In this document: one piece after another, positions 9,494-16,429 of the stretch
Position numbering within the stretch: position 1 is the stretch's first letter
How the letters are laid out: each line of letters opens with the position of its first letter
NCBI GenBank assembly: GCA_012727745.1
Contig: JAAYGJ010000052.1
Coordinates: 1 to 18,064, forward strand
DNA length: 18,064 nt
Direction: 5' to 3'
DNA from: Clostridia bacterium
GTDB taxonomy: Bacteria > Bacillota > DSM-521 > Neomoorellales > Neomoorellaceae
Notes under the pieces: generated by a model
What the model saw: the letters and a program-made list of their open reading frames with translations, nothing else
What the model was told of the DNA's origin: nothing
Database searches by the model: none
Position numbers and translations under genes: made by a program

Positions 9494-9523
9494 GTATAGA
9501 ATGGTAAATTATGGGGCAGAATT
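9494..9523 (+). promoter_or_regulatory. Candidate sigma-F promoter for the spoIIQ-like gene
   Basis: GTATA (9494-9498) and GGGCAGAATT (9514-9523) are separated by exactly 15 bases. This fits the forespore sigma-F pattern GYWTA-N15-GGnnAnAnT known from Bacillus subtilis, where spoIIQ is sigma-F controlled. One less-conserved -10 position (R, here C) does not fit. Transcription would begin near 9529, leaving only about 15 bases of leader with the SD at its 5' end. Confidence 0.55.
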
Positions 9524-9543
9524 TAGCTGAGGTGATGTAGCGA

Positions 9544-10296
9544 ATGCGGAAGATTTTGGCCTTATGCAGAAAAATTCTACCCCAAAAAGTGCCATCATTA
9601 AAATTAAGCAGGGAGCAGCTGCGGCAAGCTCTCAAAGGCAGGACCCTGTATCTGGTACTGCTATTAGCAGTCCTGGTTACCAGCATCTACCTGGTAAGCA
9701 ACGACGCGGTATTTAACAAGCACGGCGTAAAGACTTACATGCTGGATAACGGGGTTAATACCGTCAGCCCGCCCCGACCCGAAGAGCCTCCGGCCGGTGC
9801 GACCACAGTACCCCCCGAATTAGAGGGACAGACCGGCGCCAATGTAGCTCCGGCTACCGCCCCGGCTGCAGAAGCAGCGGCAGAGACGGATAATGAAGGC
9901 TTACCGGCCCTCTTCGCCCCCGTAGCAGGGGAAGTAGCTGCAGGTTATGGCTTTACTTACATGCCTGCTTTTGGTGACTATCGCTTTCACCCGGGGATCG
10001 ATTTTGCAGCCCCGGTAGGTAGCGAAGTCAGGTCTGCCGCTGCCGGGACAGTAAAGCAGGTAGAGTACAGTGACGAATGGAGATACCGGCTGGTAATTGA
10101 TAGCGGTAACGGCTACCAGGTTGTTTACGCCCATTTAAATAACATCAGAGTTGCCAAAGGAGATAGGGTCGAAAGGGGCAGCCTCCTGGGCTTGCTGGGT
10201 GAAGCCGGGTCAGCAGAAGCCGGGACAGAAGCCCACTTACACCTGGAGCTGCTAAAAAACGGCAAAGCTATCGATCCCGCTCTGGCACTGCAATAA
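9544..10296 (+). CDS. spoIIQ: SpoIIQ-like M23 (LytM-fold) peptidase
   Basis: This 250-residue protein has a cytosolic N-terminus, one membrane helix at about 34-51, a Pro/Ala-rich linker (75-118) and a C-terminal M23 domain (about 122-250). SpoIIQ spans from forespore to mother cell with SpoIIIAH and forms the feeding channel and engulfment ratchet. The position after spoIID and before spoIIID, and the sigma-F-like promoter, support this role. The metallopeptidase residues are all present: H149 and D153 (HPGID), H197 (YAHL), and H231 and H233 (HLHLE). Bacillus subtilis SpoIIQ lacks one zinc ligand, so this protein may still cut peptidoglycan cross-bridges. The ATG at 9544 has GAGGTGAT 7 bases upstream. 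A general cell-wall M23 hydrolase is the alternative. Confidence 0.85.
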   Translation: MRKILALCRKILPQKVPSLKLSREQLRQALKGRTLYLVLLLAVLVTSIYLVSNDAVFNKHGVKTYMLDNGVNTVSPPRPEEPPAGATTVPPELEGQTGANVAPATAPAAEAAAETDNEGLPALFAPVAGEVAAGYGFTYMPAFGDYRFHPGIDFAAPVGSEVRSAAAGTVKQVEYSDEWRYRLVIDSGNGYQVVYAHLNNIRVAKGDRVERGSLLGLLGEAGSAEAGTEAHLHLELLKNGKAIDPALALQ

Positions 10297-10308
10297 GTTC
10301 TTTTTTTA

Positions 10309-10354
10309 GCCGCCTCTCAATAAGATGATAGCGGAGTTTAAATTGGGAGGCTGC
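10309..10354 (+). promoter_or_regulatory. Stem covering the SD of spoIIID
   Basis: GCCGCCTCTC (10309-10318) pairs with GGGAGGCTGC (10345-10354) with one C-U mismatch and one G-U pair; the loop is 26 bases. The right arm contains GGGAGG, the SD of the spoIIID ATG at 10358. A run of seven T residues precedes the left arm. Its function is inferred. Confidence 0.4.
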
Positions 10355-10357
10355 CTC

Positions 10358-10615
10358 ATGCAAGATTATATTTATGAGAGAGTATTACAAATAGCCGCCT
10401 ACATCGTAGAGTACAAGAGTACTGTGCGCCAGGCGGCTAATGTTTTTAACGTCAGCAAAAGTACTGTCCATAAAGACGTAGCTGAGCGCCTGCCGCGTAT
10501 AAATCCAGTCCTTGCCCGCCAAGTACGCCGCGTCCTCGATATTAACAAGCAGGAACGGCACCTCCGGGGCGGTGAAGCTACACGAAAAAAATATAAGGAG
10601 GAATATATTTCGTAA
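10358..10615 (+). CDS. spoIIID: Stage III sporulation transcriptional regulator SpoIIID
   Basis: SpoIIID is a small helix-turn-helix DNA-binding protein that switches mother-cell genes on or off between sigma-E and sigma-K. From the ATG at 10358 the protein has 85 residues and opens MQDYIYERV, like the Bacillus subtilis protein (MHDYIKERT). The HTH covers about residues 22-44 (the AANVFNVSKSTVHKDVAERL region), and the HLRGGEATRKKYK tail is the family signature. A longer frame with an ATG at 10325 exists, but it extends beyond the conserved N-terminus and has no SD, whereas GGGAGG lies 7 bases before 10358. The SD can pair with an upstream pyrimidine tract. Confidence 0.95.
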   Translation: MQDYIYERVLQIAAYIVEYKSTVRQAANVFNVSKSTVHKDVAERLPRINPVLARQVRRVLDINKQERHLRGGEATRKKYKEEYIS

Positions 10616-10634
10616 AGTTACGACAGGATTTTTT

Positions 10635-10681
10635 CCCTTTCCTGGAGAATAAATAGCGAGATATGGCAAGGAAGGAAAGGG
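10635..10681 (+). promoter_or_regulatory. Stem-loop that sequesters the SD of mbl
   Basis: CCCTTTCCT (10635-10643) pairs perfectly with AGGAAAGGG (10673-10681), leaving a 29-base loop. The 3' arm carries the purine-rich ribosome binding site of the mbl ATG at 10692. Stem and loop sizes equal those of the structure before the YwmB-like gene. No U-run follows, so it is not a terminator. Confidence 0.5.
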
Positions 10682-10691
10682 GCAATTATAT

Positions 10692-11726
10692 ATGTTTGGC
10701 ATGGGGCAGGATATAGGGATAGATTTAGGCACAGCTACTGTACAGGTTTACGTGCATGGTAAAGGAATTGTCCTCAGCGAGCCGTCAGTGGTAGCTCTGG
10801 ATCGCGACACGGGCCAAATCTTTGCTTACGGGGAAGAAGCCCGGCAAATGCTGGGCCGCACTCCCGGCAATATAATTGCGCTGCGGCCTTTGCGAGACGG
10901 GGTTATCGCTGATTATGATAGCACTGAAAAAATGTTGCGTTTTTTTATCCAGAAGGCCTGCGGCCGGCAGGGACTAATGCGGCCGCGGGTAATGGTCTGT
11001 ATACCGTCCGGTGTTACCGGGGTTGAAGAACGGGCAGTGCGCCAGGCAGCCATCCAGGCCGGGGCCAAGCAGGCTGAAGTCATCGAGGAGCCTCTGGCAG
11101 CAGCCCTGGGGGCCGGCCTGGATATATCGGAGCCCAGCGGTTCAATGGTGGTTGACGTTGGCGGCGGCACGACCGATATAGCGGTTTTGTCCCTGGGAGG
11201 TATTGTCAGCAACATCTCCTTGCGGATAGCAGGTGATAAAATCGATGAAGCTATTGTCCGCTATGTACGCCGCGAACATAACATGATGATTGGCGAGCGC
11301 AGTGCTGAAGAGCTGAAGATGAATATCGGCACCGCAGATCTGGCAGTCAAAAGTTCCGAAGCCATGGATGTTCGCGGCCGTGACCTGCTAACCGGCCTGC
11401 CCAAGACTATCAGGGTCACAGCGCGGGAAATACACAGTGCTATCCAGGAACCGTTGCAACATATATTGAGCGGGGTCAAGGAAGTTCTTGAAAAGACGCC
11501 TCCTGAGCTGTCGTCCGACCTGATCGATAAAGGCATTGTTATGACCGGTGGCGGCTCCCTGCTAAGCGGGCTCGATACAATGCTCAGCAAAGAAACCGGC
11601 TTGCCGGTCCATATCGCTGACGAACCTGTTACTTGCGTGGCCCTGGGAACGGGCAAAGCCCTGTCCATGCTGTCGGTGTTAAAGAAGGGCAGACAAGCAA
11701 ATAGAATGCGCCGGCCTTTGCGTTAG
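10692..11726 (+). CDS. mbl: MreB-family actin-like rod-shape protein Mbl
   Basis: This 344-residue bacterial actin forms short membrane-bound filaments that guide sidewall peptidoglycan synthesis. Actin-fold motifs are visible: phosphate-1 DIGIDLGTAT (7-16), the connecting motif IEEPLAAALGAG (131-142), phosphate-2 VVDVGGGTTD (153-162), and the adenosine motif MTGGGSLLSG near residue 281. The start MFGMGQDIGIDLGT is the expected N-terminus. MreB and Mbl are hard to tell apart by eye; Mbl is chosen because spoIIID-mbl adjacency is the known order. In Bacillus subtilis flagellar rod genes (flhO, flhP) follow mbl; here an efflux cassette does. Confidence 0.92.
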   Translation: MFGMGQDIGIDLGTATVQVYVHGKGIVLSEPSVVALDRDTGQIFAYGEEARQMLGRTPGNIIALRPLRDGVIADYDSTEKMLRFFIQKACGRQGLMRPRVMVCIPSGVTGVEERAVRQAAIQAGAKQAEVIEEPLAAALGAGLDISEPSGSMVVDVGGGTTDIAVLSLGGIVSNISLRIAGDKIDEAIVRYVRREHNMMIGERSAEELKMNIGTADLAVKSSEAMDVRGRDLLTGLPKTIRVTAREIHSAIQEPLQHILSGVKEVLEKTPPELSSDLIDKGIVMTGGGSLLSGLDTMLSKETGLPVHIADEPVTCVALGTGKALSMLSVLKKGRQANRMRRPLR

Positions 11727-11775
11727 CAATTAGCTTTACGAGGAACAAAATATCAAGCCAGATTATATACTTGTA

Positions 11776-11804
11776 TTGCTACTGCTTAACTCATTTGATA
11801 TAAT
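11776..11804 (+). promoter_or_regulatory. Sigma-A type promoter of the efflux operon
   Basis: TTGCTA (11776-11781) matches four of six consensus -35 bases. A 17-base spacer leads to a perfect TATAAT at 11799-11804. Transcription should start near 11811, inside or just before the palindromic operator, leaving a leader of about 235 bases before the MFP gene. Confidence 0.75.
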
Positions 11805-11811
11805 GTTCCTG

Positions 11812-11833
11812 TCCGACCGACCGTTCGGTCGGA
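11812..11833 (+). promoter_or_regulatory. Palindromic operator, probable TetR-family site
   Basis: Two nested perfect palindromes share this site: TCCGACC-N8-GGTCGGA (11812-11833) and CCGACCG-TT-CGGTCGG (11817-11832), with centres 2 bases apart. The site lies across the transcription start of the efflux operon, where a bound dimer would block RNA polymerase. The TetR-family gene at the end of the operon is the obvious candidate; that link is inferred from context. Confidence 0.7.
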
Positions 11834-11879
11834 AATTATGCTAACCCCTGTGACCCTTCTTTTTTATAGGGGAATTATT

Positions 11880-11903
11880 ATGATGGCGTTCTTGCCCTGC
11901 TGA
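11880..11903 (+). CDS. Possible leader peptide MMAFLPC
   Basis: This is a seven-codon frame starting with two ATG codons and ending in TGA, in the long leader of the efflux operon. AGGGG (11868-11872) lies 7 bases before the ATG, a good SD spacing, and can pair with CCCCT (11845-11849). Short translated leaders control several drug-resistance genes by ribosome stalling, but nothing here proves translation. It could be chance. Confidence 0.25.
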   Translation: MMAFLPC

Positions 11904-12048
11904 TTGGCTTGCGGCCAAACTCGGGGGCTATTATCCAGGACCTTGTAAGTACCGCATGTGGAGAGCAGCGAGAGGGAAGAGGATAAGTCCCCCCGCAGGC
12001 GGCCGGAAGGTTTTACATTTCAAAAGATACGGGGGAGTTGAAACTGTG

Positions 12049-13146
12049 ATGCAAGGCTGCAAACAAATTATTGCCGCGCTGGCGGTCCTTATTTTTGTGG
12101 CTCTAACGGCAGCGGGTTGCGGCAGTAACAACGTAGCGGAACAGGTGGAAGAGCCTAAGACAGCAGTGGAATTGTCTGCAGTCAGTGTGGCAGACATAGT
12201 TCAGAAGGCCCGGGTTACCGGGATGGTAAAGTCCGGTACAACCGCCCCGGTAATGGCAGCCGTACCGGCTAAGCTGGAAGCAGTCCTGGTAGACGTGGGC
12301 GATACGGTTACAGAAGGCCAGGTCGTGGCCCGTTTGGAAAGCAGCCAGCAGGAGGCTGCTCTGCTGCAGGCGCAGGCCGGGGTAGAGCAGGCCAAAGTTC
12401 AGGCCGAACTGGATGGGGAAAACCTCAAGCGTACCCAGGTACTATTTGAGGAAGGGGCCGCCTCCCAGCAGGCATTAGAAATGGCCGAGGCTGCAGTGGC
12501 CGCTTCGCAGGCGCGGCTGGTTACTGCCGAGGCTGCTCTGCAACAGGCGCAGATAGCCCTGGACAATTGCTATATAAAGGCCCCCATCAGCGGGAAGGTA
12601 GCAGCACGCTTGCTGGAACCGGGGACTATAGCTCAGGGAGCAATTCTCACTCTGGTTAGTGGCGGTGACCTCCAGGTAGAGATCGGCGTAACCGAACAGG
12701 ATATCAATTACCTGCAGCCGGGGAAGGAAGTTACCGTTGAAATACCGGCAGCATCTTTATCGCAGCCGCTGATGGGGCGGGTGAGCAGCGTCAGCCCGGC
12801 AGCGGACGAACGTACCCGCCTGTTTAATGTAAATATAAAACTTGACAGCCCCCCGAAAGAAGTTAGGCCCGGCATGACCGCCGCGGTTACTTATAGCACC
12901 AGGCGGGCGGCACAGGTCATTGCTGTCCCCAAAAATGCAGTCCTAAACCGGGGTGGCCAGAACCTGGTGTTTACTGTTGTGGACGGCAGGGTAGAGGCCA
13001 GGGTAGTTTCCACAGGTATTGATGATGGGGAAAAGATAGAGATAAGCTCCGGGCTAACGGCAGAAGACAAAATTATTACTAAAGGACAGGAGTTTGTCAG
13101 TGAAGGGCAGCAGGTAGAAGTAGTGAGCGGGGGGCCGCAGTCATGA
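12049..13146 (+). CDS. RND efflux membrane fusion protein, lipoprotein
   Basis: This 365-residue periplasmic-adaptor type (HlyD/AcrA-like) subunit works with the RND pump encoded next. The signal peptide ends in the lipobox LTAAGC, with C24 as the lipidated residue. The split biotinyl-lipoyl domain occupies about 62-97 and 174-205, around an Ala/Gln/Glu-rich helical hairpin (98-172). Beta-barrel (207-285) and membrane-proximal (286-360) domains follow. The hairpin tip contains R128-x3-L132-x6-S139, the RLS motif linked to docking on TolC. Start: ATG at 12049; GTG at 12046, one codon earlier, has slightly better spacing (8 bases) from GGGGGAG (12031-12037). The stop overlaps the pump start (ATGA), so the two are translationally coupled. 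Confidence 0.93.
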   Translation: MQGCKQIIAALAVLIFVALTAAGCGSNNVAEQVEEPKTAVELSAVSVADIVQKARVTGMVKSGTTAPVMAAVPAKLEAVLVDVGDTVTEGQVVARLESSQQEAALLQAQAGVEQAKVQAELDGENLKRTQVLFEEGAASQQALEMAEAAVAASQARLVTAEAALQQAQIALDNCYIKAPISGKVAARLLEPGTIAQGAILTLVSGGDLQVEIGVTEQDINYLQPGKEVTVEIPAASLSQPLMGRVSSVSPAADERTRLFNVNIKLDSPPKEVRPGMTAAVTYSTRRAAQVIAVPKNAVLNRGGQNLVFTVVDGRVEARVVSTGIDDGEKIEISSGLTAEDKIITKGQEFVSEGQQVEVVSGGPQS

Positions 13147-16100
13147 ACCTGATCCAGCGTATTATCAGGCGCCCGGTAGCGCTGGCCATGGTTGTCTTAG
13201 TAGCCGTACTACTGGGGACTATTTCGCTGTCGCGTTTAAAGATAGACCTTTTACCCGAGTTCAAAATGCCCTATGCGGTAGTTATTAGTAGCTATGCCGG
13301 AGCCGGCCCCGAGGAAGTTGAGAAATCAGTCACCCGTCCCCTGGAAGAGGTTATGGGGACAGTACAGGGCATAAAAAATATATATTCCTACAGCAGTACC
13401 GGGTCGTCAATTGTATTGCTGGAGTTTGAATGGGGCCAGGATTTGGATTTTGCCACCCTGGACATCCGTGAGAAGATTGACCTGGTGCAGATGATGTTAC
13501 CTGACGGTGTGGATAAACCTACCGTCATGAAAATGGACCCCAACATAATGCCTGTACTGGTCCTGGCCATGCATGGCGACATGGACCAACAGCGGCTGAA
13601 AGACCTGGCTGAAAACGTGGTCAAAAACCGCCTGGAACGCCTGGATGGCGTAGCTTCAGTAAGTGTAGTCGGCGGTTTGCAAAGGGAAATACAGGTCCTG
13701 GTGGACACAGTACAGCTCCACAGCTACGGCCTGTCCATAAGCCAGGTGGTCCAGGCCCTGCAGATGGAAAACAATACCTTTGCCGCCGGCAAAGTTGCTG
13801 ATGCCGGCAAAGACGTGCTGGTACGGGTTAGCGGGGAATTCAGCGATCTGGACCAGATCCGGCAGGTATCCCTGACAACGGCCAGGGGAACGGTGCATCT
13901 GGGGGATATTGCCGAAGTTCGCGATTATCATCAGGAACAGGAGAGTATAGCCCTTTATAATGGCCAGCCGGCTATCGGTCTCTCCATTCAAAAACAGAGC
14001 GGCGCCAATTCAGTAGAGGTATCCCGGGCAGTAAAAGCAGCCCTGCAGGAACTACAAAATGACCTGCCGCCCGGAGTAGCTATCGAAACGGCGATGGACC
14101 AGTCCGAATACGTAGAGGCAGCCATTAGCGGCGTCTACCGGGATATGCTCCTGGGCGGGCTGCTGGCGATGTTGATTATCTTTATCTTTTTGCGCAACCT
14201 GCGCGGTACCGTGGTTATCGGTCTGACTATACCAATAGCAGTCATAACCACCTTTGTCTTAATTTATTTCAATAATTTGACCTTGAACCTGTTGACCCTG
14301 GGTGGATTGTCCCTGGGTGTGGGCCGCATGGTTGATGACGCTATTGTGGTTTTTGATAATATTTACCGCCACCGTCAGGGCGGCAAAGATGCTATGACGG
14401 CAGCCGCTTCCGGCACCCAGCAAGTGATTACGGCAGTGACGGCGGCTACCCTGACGACCGTAGCAGTCTTTTTACCGATAGCTTTTGTGCGCGGTCTGGC
14501 AGCGGAAATATTCGCTCCCCTGGCCTTGACCGTGTCCTTTTCCTTGCTGGCCTCCCTGGCGGTTTCCCTGACGGTAACCCCTACAGTGGCAGCCAGGATC
14601 CTTGCTGCGCCGCTGCCGCCGGAGCCACAACGGGCTGCCGGCTTCTGGGGCAATATTAAAAGCGGTTTCTGGCTGAACAACCTCGGCAATAACTACAGTC
14701 GCCTGCTGGCCTGGGCCTTGGACCACCGCCTGCTGGTCGTGGTGGTAGTAACATTGATCTTTGCTGGCAGCCTGGCCCTCATTCCGGCAGTTGGGGTGGA
14801 ATTTATGCCTGCCACCGACGAGGGGACTATCAGCGTTACCATTGAACTGCCCCGGGGCAGCCAATTGGAGGCTACGCTGGCGGTAGCCGAACAGGTAGCA
14901 GAGCTGGCCCGCAAACAACCTGAAGTGACAGATATTTACCTGCAAGTCGGCGGCGGCGGGATGATGTCCACGGAAGGTGAGTCCGCGGAAACCGCCAGTT
15001 TAACTATCGAACTGCTTCCTTTGAAAGAACGCCGTCGCAGCTCGGAGGAAGTAGCCATTGCCTTGCGCCAGGATACGGCAAAAATTGCCGGCGCCCAAAT
15101 TACCGTTACACCATCCAGCTTCTTTGGGACCGAAATGCTCGGCAGCCCGGTGCAGGTTGATATTAGCGGTTCGGACCTGGAGGTACTGGAGGAGCTGTCT
15201 ACCGTCGTCCAGCAGGCCGTCGAACAGGTGCCGGGGACCGTCGCGGTGAAAAACAGTATTACCGAAGGCCGGCCCCAGCTGCAGGTTGTAATCGACCGGG
15301 AAAAGGCTGCTCTGTATGACCTTAATGTTTATCAAATAGGGAGCTCGGTTGCTACTGCGGTTAAAGGGCAGGTGGCTAACCGTTACCGCATCGATGGGGA
15401 AGAATATGATGTGCGGGTAATCCTGCCCAAAGAAGAACGCCAGAATATTAGCGACCTGGCCAACCTGACAGTGCTTAGCCCGCTGGGCGTCCAGGTGCCG
15501 TTAAAAGAACTGGCCGAGCTCAAGATGGATACTACCCCCATCACCATCAGCCGTTATAACCAGGACCGGGTGGTCAGCATCACCGCTGATTTGAGCGGCC
15601 GCCCCCTGGCAGAAGTAATGGCCGACATCAAAACTGCGGTTGATAAAATCAATTTGCCGCAAGGTTACAGTGTAGCTTACATGGGCCAAAGTGAAGCTAT
15701 GAGTGAGACCTTTGGCGAACTGGGGATAGCCCTGTTACTGGCAGTAGTGCTGGTCTACATGGTCATGGCCGCCCAGTTTGAATCCCTCTTTTATCCCTTT
15801 GTTATCATGTTTGCCATCCCTGTCTCCCTGGTGGGGGTGGTATTGGCCCTGCTTATAAGCGGCCGTACTTTTAACATCGTCGCTTTTATGGGCGTCATTA
15901 TGATGTGCGGGATTGTCCTCTCCAATGCCATTATCCTGGTGGACTACATCAACATCCTTCGCCGTGAAGGCACTCCCCGGCGGAAAGCAATTGTAGAAGC
16001 CGGCAGGACCCGTCTGCGGCCCATCCTGATGACCACTCTCACCACCATTCTGGCCATGGCGCCCCTGGCAACCGGCATTGGTGAGGGGGCGGAAATGGAA

Positions 16101-16259
16101 GCCGGCCTGGCAACAGCCGTTATCGGCGGTTTAACCGCTTCAACCGTTTTAACCCTGGTGTTAGTGCCGGTCCTTTATACCATACTAGAGGATCTGGGCC
16201 GGCGCCTGGCCGTGCTGTTGCGGCTGGAAAAGCGACAGCACCATAACGCCGGGGCATAG
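13143..16259 (+). CDS. RND-family multidrug efflux transporter (HAE1/SwrC type)
   Basis: This 1038-residue inner-membrane antiporter has the expected duplicated layout: one helix at the N-terminus, a large extracytoplasmic porter region, a helix bundle at about 330-480, a second helix near 530-550, another porter region, and the last bundle at about 850-1020. TM4 has GRMVDDAIVVFDNI with D398 and D399, the aspartate pair that carries protons in AcrB. The TM10 position that is Lys in AcrB (K940-N941) is Ser-Asn here (S927-N928, in GIVLSNAIILVDY), as in pumps nearer to SwrC. The substrate cannot be told from sequence. It forms an operon with the MFP; no outer-membrane TolC gene is in the window. 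Confidence 0.94.
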   Translation: MNLIQRIIRRPVALAMVVLVAVLLGTISLSRLKIDLLPEFKMPYAVVISSYAGAGPEEVEKSVTRPLEEVMGTVQGIKNIYSYSSTGSSIVLLEFEWGQDLDFATLDIREKIDLVQMMLPDGVDKPTVMKMDPNIMPVLVLAMHGDMDQQRLKDLAENVVKNRLERLDGVASVSVVGGLQREIQVLVDTVQLHSYGLSISQVVQALQMENNTFAAGKVADAGKDVLVRVSGEFSDLDQIRQVSLTTARGTVHLGDIAEVRDYHQEQESIALYNGQPAIGLSIQKQSGANSVEVSRAVKAALQELQNDLPPGVAIETAMDQSEYVEAAISGVYRDMLLGGLLAMLIIFIFLRNLRGTVVIGLTIPIAVITTFVLIYFNNLTLNLLTLGGLSLGVGRMVDDAIVVFDNIYRHRQGGKDAMTAAASGTQQVITAVTAATLTTVAVFLPIAFVRGLAAEIFAPLALTVSFSLLASLAVSLTVTPTVAARILAAPLPPEPQRAAGFWGNIKSGFWLNNLGNNYSRLLAWALDHRLLVVVVVTLIFAGSLALIPAVGVEFMPATDEGTISVTIELPRGSQLEATLAVAEQVAELARKQPEVTDIYLQVGGGGMMSTEGESAETASLTIELLPLKERRRSSEEVAIALRQDTAKIAGAQITVTPSSFFGTEMLGSPVQVDISGSDLEVLEELSTVVQQAVEQVPGTVAVKNSITEGRPQLQVVIDREKAALYDLNVYQIGSSVATAVKGQVANRYRIDGEEYDVRVILPKEERQNISDLANLTVLSPLGVQVPLKELAELKMDTTPITISRYNQDRVVSITADLSGRPLAEVMADIKTAVDKINLPQGYSVAYMGQSEAMSETFGELGIALLLAVVLVYMVMAAQFESLFYPFVIMFAIPVSLVGVVLALLISGRTFNIVAFMGVIMMCGIVLSNAIILVDYINILRREGTPRRKAIVEAGRTRLRPILMTTLTTILAMAPLATGIGEGAEMEAGLATAVIGGLTASTVLTLVLVPVLYTILEDLGRRLAVLLRLEKRQHHNAGA

Positions 16260-16266
16260 TTTGAAA

Positions 16267-16347
16267 GGCAAGAGGCAGGAGGCAAGAGACATACAAGAGG
16301 CAAGAGCCGGGAGACGAGAAGCAAGAAGCAGGGAGCAAGAAGTAAGA
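16267..16347 (+). repeat. Degenerate 7-base purine-rich tandem array
   Basis: About eleven diverged units of consensus RGCARGA (for example GGCAAGA, GGCAGGA, AGCAAGA) run head to tail just after the pump stop codon, with a few longer spacers. The strand is almost all purine, and purine bias continues to about 16430. It occupies the gap between the RND gene and the TetR gene. The reverse strand gives a Leu/Ser/Cys-rich open frame that is only a by-product of the repeat. Confidence 0.7.
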
Positions 16348-16429
16348 CAGAAGGCAGAGGAAGGGTGAGGCTGCTCTGAAAGAACCTCGCTTAAGAGAAA
16401 AAAAGCCTGAGCAGGGGAGGGAAGCCAGG

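Larger units (their letters stand above)
11727..12048 (+). promoter_or_regulatory. Regulatory interval and leader of the efflux operon
   Basis: This 322-base gap holds, in order, the left arm of a 15-base inverted repeat (11741-11755), a promoter (11776-11804), the right repeat arm (11796-11810), a palindromic operator (11812-11833), a short pairing CCCCT/AGGGG (11845-11849 with 11868-11872), a 7-codon frame (11880-11903) and further leader up to the MFP start. No obvious terminator for mbl was found here. Confidence 0.6.

Noticed and set aside
10325..10357. Upstream ATG for spoIIID
   Set aside because: It lacks an SD and adds residues not expected before the conserved MQDYI-like N-terminus; GGGAGG supports 10358.
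11870..11986. Open frame of 38 codons (plausible residues such as DGVLALLIGLRPNSG) in the efflux leader, considered as a gene remnant
   Set aside because: No start codon with an SD, a TAG directly upstream, no family recognised; the length can occur by chance.
11956..12048. N-terminal extension of the MFP frame from ATG 11956
   Set aside because: It would place 31 mostly charged residues before a good lipoprotein signal peptide; the GGGGGAG site at 12031-12037 supports a start at 12046 or 12049.
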